Origin: CAVSRC01 sp963730325
GTDB taxonomy: Bacteria; Pseudomonadota; Alphaproteobacteria; Rhizobiales; Kaistiaceae
Direction: 5' to 3'
NCBI GenBank assembly: GCA_963730325.1
Contig: CAVSRC010000004.1
Span: 172,052-236,051 of the forward strand
Length of the DNA: 64,000 nt
This document shows, piece by piece, positions 1 to 9,459 of the stretch (the first letter of the stretch is position 1; each line of letters opens with the position of its first letter). The notes beneath the pieces are model-generated. The model searched no databases. It was given only the letters and a program-made list of their open reading frames with translations, and was not told the origin of the DNA. The position numbers and the translations under genes were made by a program.

Positions 1-2
1 AT

Positions 3-1703
3 TCCGACATCGGCAAGTGGATCGAAGCGGCGAGCTATGCCCTGTTCCACGGTCGCGATGCGACAATCGAGGCCGAGATCGACGCGATCACCGAGCAGTT
101 GGCCAAGGCCCAGCTTCCCGACGGCTACTGCAATTGCTGGTACATCGGGCGCGAGGTTGAAAACCGCTGGACCAACCTGCGCGACAACCACGAGCTTTAT
201 TGCGCCGGGCACATGCTGGAGGGCGCCATCGCCTATTTCATGGCGACCGGCAAGCGCCGCCTGCTCGACATCATGGAGAAATATGTCGACCACATCGCCA
301 GCGTGTTCGGTCCCGGCGCCGACCAGAAGCATGGCTATCCGGGCCACCAGGAGCTGGAGTTGGCGCTCGTCCGGCTCTACCACCTGACCGGGGACCGCAA
401 GCGTCTGGATCTCGCCGCCTACTTCATCAACGAGCGCGGCAAGCTGCCCCATTACTTCGAGGCCGAGGCCAAGGCGCGCGGCGAGCCCCCCGAGGCGTTC
501 TGGCAGGGAACCTTCGAATACAACCAGTCGCACAAGCCGGTGCGCGAGCAGGACAAGGTCGTCGGCCACGCCGTGCGGGCGATATACATGTACACCGCCA
601 TGGCCGACCTTGCCGCCGATCTCGGCGACGACGCGCTCAAGCACGCCTGCGAGGTGCTGTGGAACGATCTGACCGCAAAGCGCATGTACGTGACCGGCGG
701 CCTTGGCCCGGCGGCGGCCAACGAGGGCTTCACCAAAGATTACGACCTGCCGAATGACACGGCGTACTGCGAGACCTGCGCATCGGTGGCGCTGGTCTTC
801 TGGGCGCAGCGCATGCTCAACCTCGATCTCGACGCGAAGTATGCCGACGCGCTGGAACTGGCCCTCTACAACAACGCGCTCTCCGGCCTGTCACGCGATG
901 GCGAACACTATTTCTATGCCAATCCGCTGGAGAGCGACGGCAGCCACGAGCGCTGGACCTGGCACGTCTGCCCGTGCTGCACGATGAACGTGGCACGGCT
1001 GGTCGCCTCGGTCGGCGGTTATTTCTATTCGACCGGCGCCGACGAGCTGGCGGTGCACCTCTATGGCGGCACCAGCACCACCGTCGAGGTGGCCGGCGTC
1101 AAGGTTCACGTCAAGGAGGAGAGCAGCTACCCCTGGTCGGGGGCGATCGAGATCGCCATCGACCCGGAAACCCCCGCTGAATTCGTCCTCAAGCTGCGCA
1201 TTCCGGGCTGGGTCCGCGAGGGGCAGGCGACGGTCTCCGTCAACGGCGCCCCCGTCGATATCGCCGCCAATCTCAAGAACGGCTACGTCACGATCCGCCG
1301 CACCTGGGCGAAGGGCGACACGGTCGCGCTCGATCTGCCCATGCCGGTGGAGCGCACCTATGCCAATCCCCAGGTCCGCCAGGATGTCGGGCGTGTGGCC
1401 CTGAAGCGCGGTCCCTTCGTCTATTGCGCCGAGCAGGTGGACAATCCTGGCGGCCCGGTCACCGCGACCTGGCTGTTGCGCGATCGCAAGATCGAGGCGG
1501 TCGAGCGCCAGGACCTGTTCGATGGCATCGTCACGCTCACCGTGGCCGGAACGGCCGCCAATCTCGACGATTGGGGCACCGCGCTCTACGCCACCGAGCC
1601 GCCGCGGGAAAATCCGGTGACGGTCACCGCCATTCCCTATTTCCTGTGGAGCAACCGCGAACCGGGCGCTATGTCCGTGTGGTTGCCGGAAACCAAGGAG
1701 TGA
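3..1703 (+). CDS. Glycoside hydrolase family 127 (beta-L-arabinofuranosidase-like), 5' truncated
   Basis: The reading frame is already open at the window edge, so the N-terminus (probably 60-80 residues) is missing; about 566 residues remain. The first visible residues, SDIGKWIEAASYAL, match the start of the GH127 (alpha/alpha)6 barrel. A Glu-Thr-Cys motif (visible residues 257-259) and a Cys-Pro-Cys-Cys motif (323-326) correspond to the Zn-binding Glu/Cys cluster with the nucleophilic Cys in characterised GH127 beta-L-arabinofuranosidases. The family removes terminal beta-L-arabinofuranosyl or related sugars from glycans. No signal peptide can be judged because the start is absent. The aldo/keto reductase follows after 26 bp, suggesting a shared catabolic transcript. 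Substrate is inferred from family only; some relatives act on other sugars. Confidence 0.9.
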   Translation, partial: SDIGKWIEAASYALFHGRDATIEAEIDAITEQLAKAQLPDGYCNCWYIGREVENRWTNLRDNHELYCAGHMLEGAIAYFMATGKRRLLDIMEKYVDHIASVFGPGADQKHGYPGHQELELALVRLYHLTGDRKRLDLAAYFINERGKLPHYFEAEAKARGEPPEAFWQGTFEYNQSHKPVREQDKVVGHAVRAIYMYTAMADLAADLGDDALKHACEVLWNDLTAKRMYVTGGLGPAAANEGFTKDYDLPNDTAYCETCASVALVFWAQRMLNLDLDAKYADALELALYNNALSGLSRDGEHYFYANPLESDGSHERWTWHVCPCCTMNVARLVASVGGYFYSTGADELAVHLYGGTSTTVEVAGVKVHVKEESSYPWSGAIEIAIDPETPAEFVLKLRIPGWVREGQATVSVNGAPVDIAANLKNGYVTIRRTWAKGDTVALDLPMPVERTYANPQVRQDVGRVALKRGPFVYCAEQVDNPGGPVTATWLLRDRKIEAVERQDLFDGIVTLTVAGTAANLDDWGTALYATEPPRENPVTVTAIPYFLWSNREPGAMSVWLPETKE

Positions 1704-1729
1704 CTGGCGGAACAGTCCAGGGAGTTCAA

Positions 1730-2791
1730 ATGGAATATCGCACGCTGGGCCGCTCCGGCCTGAAAGTCTCCGTCATCACCATGGGGACGATGACATTCGG
1801 GCGCGCCAAGGACGGCGTGTTGGGAGCGGTCGATACTTCCGAGGCCGGGCGGCAGATCGACCAGTGCATCGACGCCGGGGTGAATCTCATCGACACCGCC
1901 GACGTCTATTCGCAGGGCGCTTCCGAGGAGATCATCGGCGAGACGCTCGGCAAGAAGCGTCCCGATGTCCTGATCGCCACCAAGGTCCGTTTCCCCATGG
2001 GCCCTGGTCCCAACGATCAGGGCCTGTCGCGCCACTACATCATCGCTGAATGCGAGCGCAGCCTGAAGCGCCTCGGCACCGACTGGATCGACCTCTACCA
2101 GGTCCATCAGTGGGACGGTCAGACCCCGCTTGAGGAGACGATGGAGGCGCTCGACCGGCTCATCCAGCAGGGCAAGGTGCGCTACGTCGGCTGCTCGAAC
2201 TATTCCGGCTGGCACATCATGAAGGCGCTCGGCATAGCCAGGATGGATGGCCGCCAGCCCTTCGTCAGCCAGCAGATTCACTACACGCTGCAGGCGCGCG
2301 AGGCGGAATACGAGCTGGTGCCGATCTCTCTCGATCAGGGCCTCGGCATTCTCGTCTGGAGCCCGATCGCCGGCGGTCTGCTTTCCGGCAAGTTCCACCG
2401 CGACAGCGGGACGGGCCCGGAAGGCACCCGCCACTTCGGCCGCAAGTGGCGCGAGCCGCCGATCTACGACGAGGACAAGCTCTTCGATATCATCGATGTG
2501 CTTCTCGATGTGGCCAAGGCGCACAATTGCTCGGCCGCCCGCGTCGCGCTCGCCTGGCTGATCCACCAGCCGGGCGTCACCTCGGTGATCATCGGCGGGC
2601 GCACGAGCGCGCAGTTCGCCGACAATCTTGCCGCCGCCGACCTCAAGCTGACCGACGACGACCTCAGCCGGCTCGACAAGGTCTCGCGCCCGAACCTCGC
2701 CTATCCCTATTGGCATCAGGCCTGGACGGCCAAGGCACGTCTCGGTGCCACCGACCTGTCGCTGATTGGCAAGTACCTGGAAGACGAATAG
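1730..2791 (+). CDS. Aldo/keto reductase
   Basis: A 353-residue NADPH-dependent (beta/alpha)8 oxidoreductase. The start at ATG 1730 is supported by the purine-rich CCAGGGAG just upstream and by the family N-terminus MEYRTLGRSGLKVS. The AKR tetrad is visible: Asp55 and Tyr60 in DTADVY, Lys85 in IATKV, and His126 in YQVHQWD. The C-terminal third carries the usual cofactor-binding IIGGRTSAQF segment. It sits 26 bp after the GH127 gene and is followed by a strong hairpin, so the two probably form the end of a sugar-catabolic transcript. A role in oxidising or reducing a released sugar such as arabinose or galactose is likely but the substrate cannot be read from the sequence. Confidence 0.9.
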   Translation: MEYRTLGRSGLKVSVITMGTMTFGRAKDGVLGAVDTSEAGRQIDQCIDAGVNLIDTADVYSQGASEEIIGETLGKKRPDVLIATKVRFPMGPGPNDQGLSRHYIIAECERSLKRLGTDWIDLYQVHQWDGQTPLEETMEALDRLIQQGKVRYVGCSNYSGWHIMKALGIARMDGRQPFVSQQIHYTLQAREAEYELVPISLDQGLGILVWSPIAGGLLSGKFHRDSGTGPEGTRHFGRKWREPPIYDEDKLFDIIDVLLDVAKAHNCSAARVALAWLIHQPGVTSVIIGGRTSAQFADNLAAADLKLTDDDLSRLDKVSRPNLAYPYWHQAWTAKARLGATDLSLIGKYLEDE

Positions 2792-2827
2792 GCGCGCCGC
2801 GACGGCGGCCCGACGAAGCGCATTGCC

Positions 2828-2854
2828 ATGCCGCGGCGGCCTCCGCCGCGGCAT
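2828..2854 (+). terminator. Hairpin after the aldo/keto reductase gene
   Basis: Perfect 12-bp stem, ATGCCGCGGCGG paired with CCGCCGCGGCAT around a 3-nt loop (CCT), followed by a moderately T-rich TTGCGTTGTTGG. Position 37 bp after the stop codon fits an intrinsic terminator, although the T tract is weak. It separates the GH127/AKR unit from the next gene, which has its own leader. Confidence 0.65.
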
Positions 2855-2957
2855 TTGCGTTGTTGGGGCCAGCCTCAAGGGTGACTTGGCAAGAATTGCG
2901 GTTGGCGGAACGCGCCGGGCCCGCCATAATCGGCGAATTAGTTTGGGAGGAAACAAT

Positions 2958-4058
2958 ATGCAACGAACGAAACCGCCGTTTCGCGCCGATATGGTCGGTA
3001 GCCTGCTGCGCCCCGAGCCGCTCAAGGTGGCGCGCGCCAAACATGCCGCCGGCGAGATCACGGACAACGCGCTTGCCGCCGTCGAAGATAGCGAGATCGC
3101 AAAGATCATCGCCAGGCAGGAGGAGGTCGGCCTTCAGTCGGCGACCGACGGCGAGTTCCGGCGCTCGTGGTGGCACTTCGATTTTCTTGCCGGGCTCGAC
3201 GGCTGCGAACTGGTGCAGCTCGACCACGGCATCGCCTTCCATGGTGTCCAGACCAAGGCGGAAACCGTCAACGTCGTCGGCAAGGTCGGCTGGCCCGCCC
3301 ACCATCCGATGATCGACCATTTCAAGTTCCTCAAGGAGCACACGCGGCTGGTCCCCAAGATGACCATTCCCAGCCCCAGCGTTCTGCACTTCCGCTCGGG
3401 CTTCAACGCGATTCGGTCGATCTATCCGGACATCGACGCGTTCTTCGCCGATGCGGCCGCGGCATGGAAGGGCGCGGTCAAGGCGTTCTACGACGCCGGC
3501 TGCCGCTACCTCCAGTTCGACGACACGGTGTGGGCCTATCTCTGCGACCCCAAGCAGCTCGACGCCTCGCGCGAACGCGGCGACGATGTCGATCGCCTTC
3601 AGGAGCGCTACGCCCGCACCATCAACGCGGCGCTGGAAGACAAGCCCGCCGACATGCAGATCACCATGCATATCTGCCGCGGCAACTTCCGCTCGACCTG
3701 GATCGCGTCCGGCGGCTACGAGCCGGTTGCCGAGACCGTGCTCGGCAAGCTCAACATCGACGGCTACTTCATGGAATACGACACCGACCGCGCCGGCGGC
3801 TTCGAGCCGCTGCGCTTTCTGCCCAAGGGCGACAAGCAGGTGGTGCTCGGGCTGATCACGTCGAAGAGCGGCACGCTGGAGAACAAGGACGACATCAAGC
3901 GGCGCATCGAGGAGGCGACCAAATACGCCGACCTCGACCAGTTCTGCCTGTCGCCGCAATGCGGCTTTGCCTCGACCGAGGAAGGCAACGTCCTCACCGA
4001 GGAGGCGCAGTGGGCGAAGCTCGCCGAGATCGTCGAGATCGCGCACGAGGTCTGGTAG
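2958..4058 (+). CDS. Cobalamin-independent methionine synthase II (MetE C-terminal)-like protein
   Basis: A 366-residue protein resembling the catalytic C-terminal half of MetE and the YxjG/YxjH-type or epoxyalkane:CoM transferase-like proteins; the N-terminal MetE half is absent. ATG 2958 has a good ribosome site, GGGAGGAAAC. Likely Zn ligands are the His and Cys of MHICRGN (about residues 236-238) and the Cys of the C-terminal PQCGFAST motif. Such stand-alone proteins are generally annotated 5-methyltetrahydropteroyltriglutamate-homocysteine methyltransferase, but many act on other thiols or methyl donors. It lies in a sugar-acid catabolic neighbourhood and is followed after 51 bp by a PanE-like reductase. 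Biochemical role unknown; the fold assignment is firm. Confidence 0.85.
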   Translation: MQRTKPPFRADMVGSLLRPEPLKVARAKHAAGEITDNALAAVEDSEIAKIIARQEEVGLQSATDGEFRRSWWHFDFLAGLDGCELVQLDHGIAFHGVQTKAETVNVVGKVGWPAHHPMIDHFKFLKEHTRLVPKMTIPSPSVLHFRSGFNAIRSIYPDIDAFFADAAAAWKGAVKAFYDAGCRYLQFDDTVWAYLCDPKQLDASRERGDDVDRLQERYARTINAALEDKPADMQITMHICRGNFRSTWIASGGYEPVAETVLGKLNIDGYFMEYDTDRAGGFEPLRFLPKGDKQVVLGLITSKSGTLENKDDIKRRIEEATKYADLDQFCLSPQCGFASTEEGNVLTEEAQWAKLAEIVEIAHEVW

Positions 4059-4109
4059 GGCGCCGCGCTCCGCCGCGGCGACAGTCGCGCATGAAGGGGA
4101 CATAGGCGA

Positions 4110-5096
4110 TTGAAGGTCTGCATTTATGGAGCCGGTGCGATCGGTGGTGTCATCGCCGCGCGCCTGGCGCTCTCCGGCGTCGAAACTTCGGTGGTGGCGC
4201 GTGGGGACCATCTCGCGGCGATCCGTGAGAAGGGGCTGACCTTCCAGACGCCCGAGCGCACCGTGCTGGTCCCGGTCGCCGCCAGCGACGATCCGGCCGC
4301 GCTCGGGCCCCAGGACGTGGTCATCTCGGCCGTCAAGGCCCACCAGATCCCGCCCGTTGCGCGACCGATGCAGGCGCTCCTCGGCCCCGACACCGCCGTC
4401 GTCTATGCCATCAACGGCATCCCCTGGTGGTATTTCCACAAGGCAGGCGGTGCGTCGAACGATCGCCGCCTGGACCGGCTCGATCCGGGCGGCGTGCTGT
4501 GGGACGAGGTCGGCGTCGACCGCACCATCGGCTGTGTCGTCAACCTGCCGGCGACGGTGACCGCGCCCGGCGTGGTCCACTATGAGGGCGGCAACAACCG
4601 CCTGGCTCTGGGCGAGCTCGACGATGCCGGGACGCCGCGCCTGACGGCTCTGGCCGAGACGTTGCGTGCCGCGGGGCTCGACATCGATACCCATCGCCCC
4701 ATCCGCTTCGAGGTGTGGAACAAGCTCGCCGTCATCATGGTCGCCTCGCCCATCTCGGTGCTGACCGGCACACCGGTCGGGCCCGGCGTCGCGGATCCGG
4801 CGCTGCGCCAGGTCGCGCGCAGCGCCTGGGCGGAAGCCACCGCGATCGCCGCGGCACACGGGTTCGAACCGGACACGGACATCGACGCCACGCTCGATGC
4901 TTGGTCGCGCTCCGCCGAGGATCACCGGCCGTCGATCCTGCAGGATCTCGACAAAGGCCGACCGATGGAAATCGACGCGCAGATCACCGTACCCGTGGAG
5001 CTTGCTCATGACCTGGGCGTGGCGACGCCGACCCTCGACCTGCTCGCCGGGCTCATGCGCGCCCGGGCCCGTGCCGCGGGCCTGCATAGTGGCTGA
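4110..5096 (+). CDS. Ketopantoate reductase PanE/ApbA family oxidoreductase
   Basis: A 328-residue two-domain NADPH-dependent reductase. TTG 4110 is chosen as start because an AAGGGGA ribosome site lies 10 bp upstream and the dinucleotide-binding motif KVCIYGAGAIGG begins at residue 2, as usual in the family. The family lysine is seen in FEVWNKLAVIM, and the C-terminal helix domain has the SILQDL...GR..EID signature that contacts substrate. Canonical PanE makes pantoate for coenzyme A, but paralogues in catabolic clusters reduce other 2-oxoacids. Its position between a MetE-like gene and a GntR regulator suggests a catabolic rather than pantothenate role; this is inference. Confidence 0.85.
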   Translation: MKVCIYGAGAIGGVIAARLALSGVETSVVARGDHLAAIREKGLTFQTPERTVLVPVAASDDPAALGPQDVVISAVKAHQIPPVARPMQALLGPDTAVVYAINGIPWWYFHKAGGASNDRRLDRLDPGGVLWDEVGVDRTIGCVVNLPATVTAPGVVHYEGGNNRLALGELDDAGTPRLTALAETLRAAGLDIDTHRPIRFEVWNKLAVIMVASPISVLTGTPVGPGVADPALRQVARSAWAEATAIAAAHGFEPDTDIDATLDAWSRSAEDHRPSILQDLDKGRPMEIDAQITVPVELAHDLGVATPTLDLLAGLMRARARAAGLHSG

Positions 5097-5194
5097 CGCA
5101 TGGTGGCGCCTGCGCGCCGGCGCATTATGTGGACCCCCAACTGGATCGCTGATAGGTTGTAACCCTGATTTCCTCGCGTAACTCCCGTTCCGCT

Positions 5195-5929
5195 TTGCCC
5201 CAAAAACGCCTCTACCCGACCCGCGCACTGCACGCTCGGCTGGCCCACGAGATCGGCCGCCGCATCGTTAGCGGCGACTATCCCGAAGGCACGAGCCTGC
5301 CCGGCGAATCGGAACTGGCCGCGCAATTCGGCGTCGGCCGCCAGGTCGTGCGCGAGGCCATCAAGGTGCTTGCCGCCAAGGGTCTGGTCGCCTCGCGGCG
5401 GCGGACGGGCACTGCCGTGCTGCCGCGCGTATCGTGGAACCTGCTCGACCCGGACGTGATTGCCTGGCATTCGCCCGGAGAGATCGGCAAGGAGTTTCTC
5501 GACGACCTGATCGAGCTTCGCCGGGCGATAGAGCCGGCTGCCGCGGAGTTGGCGGCGCGCCGGGTCGATCCTGAACGCCTCGCCCGGATCAAGGCGGCGC
5601 TCGACGGCATGCGGGAGAATGTCGACAACCAGCCGGCTTATCTGCAAGCCGACGTTGAGTTTCATGCGGCACTGCTGACGGCGAGCGGCAATGGTCTGTT
5701 CGAGAGGCTGAGCACGATCATCGGGCCGATCCTTGAAATGAGCTTCACGCTGCAGGCCGAGGAGGGGTGGCGATTGAAGATCGGCGTCGAGCAGCATGCC
5801 GCAGTCTACGATGCGATCGAACGGGGCGACGCGAAAGCCGCCCGCAGCACGATGGAAGAGATCGTGTCCACCGCACAAGGCACCATCGACCGGCTCATGC
5901 GCGACCGGGAAAATGAGCCTGACCGCTGA
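5195..5929 (+). CDS. GntR-family transcriptional regulator, FadR (FCD) subfamily
   Basis: About 244 residues: N-terminal winged helix (roughly residues 10-80, with LPGESELAAQFGVGRQVVREAIKVLAAKGLV) and a C-terminal all-helical FCD ligand domain (about 100-230) containing the metal/ligand His residues in DVEFHAALL and VEQHAAVYDAI. The start is uncertain: the first codon in frame that fits is TTG 5195 and no convincing ribosome site is visible. Members sense acidic metabolites such as sugar acids and usually repress the adjacent catabolic genes. The sugar-acid dehydratase starts 85 bp downstream, so it is the likely regulator of the flanking block. Confidence 0.88.
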   Translation: MPQKRLYPTRALHARLAHEIGRRIVSGDYPEGTSLPGESELAAQFGVGRQVVREAIKVLAAKGLVASRRRTGTAVLPRVSWNLLDPDVIAWHSPGEIGKEFLDDLIELRRAIEPAAAELAARRVDPERLARIKAALDGMRENVDNQPAYLQADVEFHAALLTASGNGLFERLSTIIGPILEMSFTLQAEEGWRLKIGVEQHAAVYDAIERGDAKAARSTMEEIVSTAQGTIDRLMRDRENEPDR

Positions 5930-6014
5930 GAGGCCGCGGCGGGACCCTTGCGCCCGGCCGGCGAAGCCGCCTAACTGACGCGGCAACAGCGGCATGAATT
6001 CGGGCGGACCCGCC

Positions 6015-7722
6015 ATGAACGACCGGTCGGACAATCCTCGCGGCATCGACCGCGGCCTCACCAATTACGGCGACAAGGATTTTGCCCGCTATCTGCGCCG
6101 CTCCTTCGCCCGCTCGATGGGCTACAGCGACGCCATGCTCGACCGGCCGGTGGTCGGCATCGCCTATACCGCGTCGGGCTTCAACAATTGCCATCGCCAT
6201 TTCCCCGAGCTGCTCGAGGCGGTGAAGCGCGGCGTGCTCGCCGCGGGCGCTCTGCCGATCCCGTTTCCGACCATTTCGCTGGGCGAGGTCTTCCTGTCGC
6301 CCACCAGCCTCAAGTTCCGCAACCTGATGGCGCTCGACACCGAGGAGATGATCCGCGCCCAGCCCATGGATGCGGTCGTGCTGATGGGCGGCTGCGACAA
6401 GACCGTGCCGGCGCAGCTGATGGCGGCGGCCTCCGTCGATCTGCCGGCAGTGGCCCTGGTCGGCGGCCCCATGTCGACCGGTCGCCATCGCGGCGAACGC
6501 CTCGGCGCCTGCACCGATTGCCGCCGCTTCTGGGCGCGTTACCGCGCCGGCGATATCGACAGGGAAGAGATCGAGCAGGTCGAGGGGCGGCTCGCCACCA
6601 CCGCCGGCACCTGTGCCGTCATGGGCACGGCGAGCACCATGGCCTGCCTCACCGAGGCGCTCGGCATGGGCCTGCCCGGCTCCGCCGCCGCACCCGCCGT
6701 GCATGCCGACCGTCTGCGCATCGCCGAGGAAAGCGGCGCTCGTGCCGCGGCGCTGATCGGCTCCGACCTGACGCCCTCGCGCATCATCACGCCGGCATCC
6801 ATCGAGAACGCCATCCGCGTGCTGCTGGCCATCGGCGGCTCGACCAACGCCGTCATCCACCTTGCGGCCATCGCCCGCCGCCGTGGCTTCGCCCTCGACC
6901 TCAAGCGCTTCAACGAACTGTCTGAAACGACTCCGGTTCTGGTCAACCTGAAGCCGGTGGGCACCGGCTACATGGAGGACCTGTTCGCCGCCGGCGGCGT
7001 CGAGGCGGTGCTGCGCGAACTCGGCGCCGCTGCTCGATCTTTCCTGCATGACGGTGACCGGCGAGACGCTCGGCGAGCGCCTTGCCCGTCCGCCGGCGGA
7101 CCCGGTCGACCGCGCCATCGTCAGGGCGTTCGACGAGCCGATCGAGCCCCTGGGCGGTCTCGTCGCCCTGTTCGGTTCGCTGGCGCCGGGCGGTGCCATC
7201 CTCAAGCGCTCGGCCGCCGATCAGCGGCTGCTCGAGCACACCGGCAGGGCGGTGGTCTTCACCTCGCTCGAAGACCTGGCCAATCGCATCGATGCCGACG
7301 ATCTCGACGTTGCGCCCGACGACATCCTGGTGCTCCAGAATGCCGGTCCGCGGAGCGATGCCGCCATGCCGGAAGCCGGTTACCTGCCGATCCCGAAGAA
7401 GCTCGCCCGCGCCGGCGTCAAGGACATGGTGCGCATCTCCGACGCCCGCATGTCGGGCACCGCCTATGGCGCCGTCGTCCTCCATGTGACGCCGGACGCC
7501 GCCACCGGCGGGCCGCTGGCGCTGGTGAGGGACAACGACCGCATTCAGGTGAGCGTCAGGGAGCGCCGCCTCGATCTGCTGGTGACCGAGGCAGAAATCG
7601 CCCGGCGCCGCGCGGCGTTCGAGGCGAACCGGCCGCCGCCGTTGGCCCGCCGCGGCTACGACCGCCTCTATCACGACCACGTCCTGCAAGCGGACGAGGG
7701 CTGCGACTTCGACTTCTGCTGA
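6015..7722 (+). pseudogene. IlvD/Edd-family dehydratase (sugar-acid dehydratase-like), frameshifted
   Basis: Two reading frames together encode a full-length IlvD/Edd protein of about 568 residues. The first frame runs from ATG 6015 (ATG 5994 is possible) to about 7022, then stays open by chance; the family sequence continues in the next frame as PLLDLSCMTVTGETLGE through the stop at 7722. The shift is explained by one extra base in the GGCG at about 7023-7026. The Fe-S cysteines are visible in FNNCHRHF, MGGCDKTVP and GTCAVMGT, and the catalytic Ser region in SDARMSGTAYG. The family dehydrates dihydroxy acids or aldonates; the ETTPVLVNLKP..YMEDL pattern and neighbours favour an arabinonate/xylonate-type enzyme. 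If the base is real the enzyme is inactive. Confidence 0.85.
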
Positions 7723-7750
7723 GGGGCGGGAGGCGAGCAACAAATACGGG

Positions 7751-7837
7751 CCTCATCCTGAGGCGGCTGCCGAAGGCAGCCCTCGAAGGATGGGCCCCAT
7801 GGTTCGAGGCGCGCTTTGCGCGCACCTCACCATGAGG
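7751..7837. repeat. Dispersed palindromic intergenic repeat, copy A
   Basis: Begins CCTCATCCTGAGG and ends CTCACCATGAGG with three nested hairpins, including GGCTGCC-gaa-GGCAGCC. A second copy with the same frame sequence but different stem bases occurs at 32529-32618. Copy A lies between the convergent ends of the dehydratase and hldE genes, where it could act as a shared terminator or RNA stabiliser. Similar elements are abundant in Hyphomicrobiales genomes. Confidence 0.8.
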
Positions 7838-7845
7838 GCTTCGGT

Positions 7846-9291
7846 CTACGCCTTCCCCTCGCGCACCTTCTTGACGGTGCTGGTCGTGCTGTAGCCTTCG
7901 AGCAGCGGCAAGAGCGTCACGCTGCCGCCGTTCGCCTCGACGAAGGCCTGTCCGGGAATCTGCCGGCCTTCATAGTCGGCGCCCTTGAACAGCATGTCGG
8001 GCTTCACCGCCTGGATCAGCTCTTCCGGCGTGTCCTCGTCGAAGATCGTCACCAGATCGACCGAGCGCAGCGCGGCCAGCACCGCCGCCCGCGTTTCCTC
8101 GCCCTGAACCGGTCGCTCCGGTCCCTTCAGGCGCCGGGTCGAGGCATCGGAATTGACGCCGACCACCAGCCGGTCGACCCGCCGCGCCGCCTGTTCCAGC
8201 GAATGCAGGTGGCCGCGGTGGAGAAGGTCGAAGACGCCGTTGGTGAAGCCGACCTTGAGGCCCTGGCCCTGCCATTCGGCGACGCGCGCCGCCGCGTCGT
8301 CGCGGGTCACCACGCCGTCGCCGAGGCCGGCACCGAGCGCGTGGGCGAGTTCCTGCGGGCGCACCGTCGCCGTGCCCGGCTTGGCGACCACGATGCCCGC
8401 CGCGACATTGGCGAGTCGCACCGCATCGTCGAGCGGCGCGCCGACGGCAAGTGCGGCCGCCAGCGTCGCCACCACCGTGTCGCCGGCGCCGGTGACGTCG
8501 AACACCCTGTGGGTCTCGGCGCTGACATGCAGCGGCTCGGCGTCGCGCGCGACCAGCGTCATGCCGGCCGAGCCGCGGGTGAGCAGCACCGCGTCGATCG
8601 CCGCCGCGTCGAGCACCTTGCGGCAGGCAGCGACCGCCGCCTCGTCGCTGTCGGCGCGAATGCCGGAGAAGGCGGCCATCTCCTCGATATTGGGCGTCAC
8701 CAGCGTGGCGCCGGCAAAGGCGGACACATCGGCCCGGCGCGGATCGACGATCACCACCTTGCCCGCGGCGCGGGCCGCGCCGATCAGCGCGGCGATCGAT
8801 GTCCGGTCGAGCGCGCCGCGTCCATAATCGGAGATGACCAGCGCGCCGCTGCCGTCGAGCGCGTCCCGGGCCGCCGCGACCAGCCGGTCGCGCACCGCCG
8901 GTTCGGCCGGCCGCGTATCCTCCGCATCGATGCACAGAAGCTGGTGCCAGCCGCTGAGATAGCGCGTCTTCACTGTCGTCGGGCGGCCGGAATCGGCGAT
9001 CAGCTTCTCGCTAAGGCGCGGAAAGCTGTGGCACAGGGATTTCAGTTCGTCGGCGGCGGCGTCGGCACCGGTGAGCCCCACCAGCGTCACTGCGCTGCCA
9101 TAGGCCAGAACGTTGGCCGCGACATTGCTGGCGCCGCCGGGATAGGCGCGCGAGGCGCGGAATTTCAGCACCGGCACCGGCGCCTCGCGCGAGACGCGCG
9201 TCATCTGGCCCTCGACGAAGCGGTCGAGCATCACGTCGCCGACCACCAGTACGTGGGCTCCAGCAAGGCGTCCGACGACGTTGGCGTCCAT
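7846..9291 (-). CDS. hldE: Bifunctional heptose 7-phosphate kinase / heptose 1-phosphate adenylyltransferase
   Basis: 481 residues, the usual HldE length. The frame stays open far upstream, but the family N-terminus (MDANVVGRLAGAHVLVVGD) places the start at 9291. Domain 1 (about 1-320) is a PfkB/ribokinase fold with the VTGAGDTVVATLA catalytic motif; domain 2 (about 345-481) is a nucleotidyltransferase with GFTNGVFDLLHRGH carrying the HxGH motif. The enzyme phosphorylates D-glycero-beta-D-manno-heptose 7-phosphate and later adenylylates the 1-phosphate, giving the ADP-heptose precursor of LPS inner core in the cytoplasm. No other heptose gene (gmhA, gmhB, hldD) is in the window. Confidence 0.95.
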   Translation of the reverse strand: MDANVVGRLAGAHVLVVGDVMLDRFVEGQMTRVSREAPVPVLKFRASRAYPGGASNVAANVLAYGSAVTLVGLTGADAAADELKSLCHSFPRLSEKLIADSGRPTTVKTRYLSGWHQLLCIDAEDTRPAEPAVRDRLVAAARDALDGSGALVISDYGRGALDRTSIAALIGAARAAGKVVIVDPRRADVSAFAGATLVTPNIEEMAAFSGIRADSDEAAVAACRKVLDAAAIDAVLLTRGSAGMTLVARDAEPLHVSAETHRVFDVTGAGDTVVATLAAALAVGAPLDDAVRLANVAAGIVVAKPGTATVRPQELAHALGAGLGDGVVTRDDAAARVAEWQGQGLKVGFTNGVFDLLHRGHLHSLEQAARRVDRLVVGVNSDASTRRLKGPERPVQGEETRAAVLAALRSVDLVTIFDEDTPEELIQAVKPDMLFKGADYEGRQIPGQAFVEANGGSVTLLPLLEGYSTTSTVKKVREGKA

Positions 9292-9459
9292 GTGACCCAG
9301 GCTCCCCGGCAGAGATGCCCGGTCATATCGAGGGTGAGGGCAGGGGGCAAGCAGCGCGCTGGGCCTCCCGCCCATCGCGCCATTGCCACACTGGCGGCGC
9401 AGGGTTTGCACGGCCGCAAGGCTGGTCCAATTGCGGACTGTCCGATACGGATAGGGGTA

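Noticed and set aside
2855..2957. Possible SAM or cobalamin riboswitch upstream of the MetE-like gene.
   Set aside because: No conserved SAM-box or B12-box sequence or suitable multi-helix junction is visible; 103 bp is mostly a GC-rich spacer plus ribosome site.
2664..5228. 854-codon minus-strand frame crossing the MetE-like and PanE-like genes.
   Set aside because: Arg/Gly/Asp-rich low-complexity translation typical of antisense GC-rich DNA, spanning two recognised plus-strand genes.
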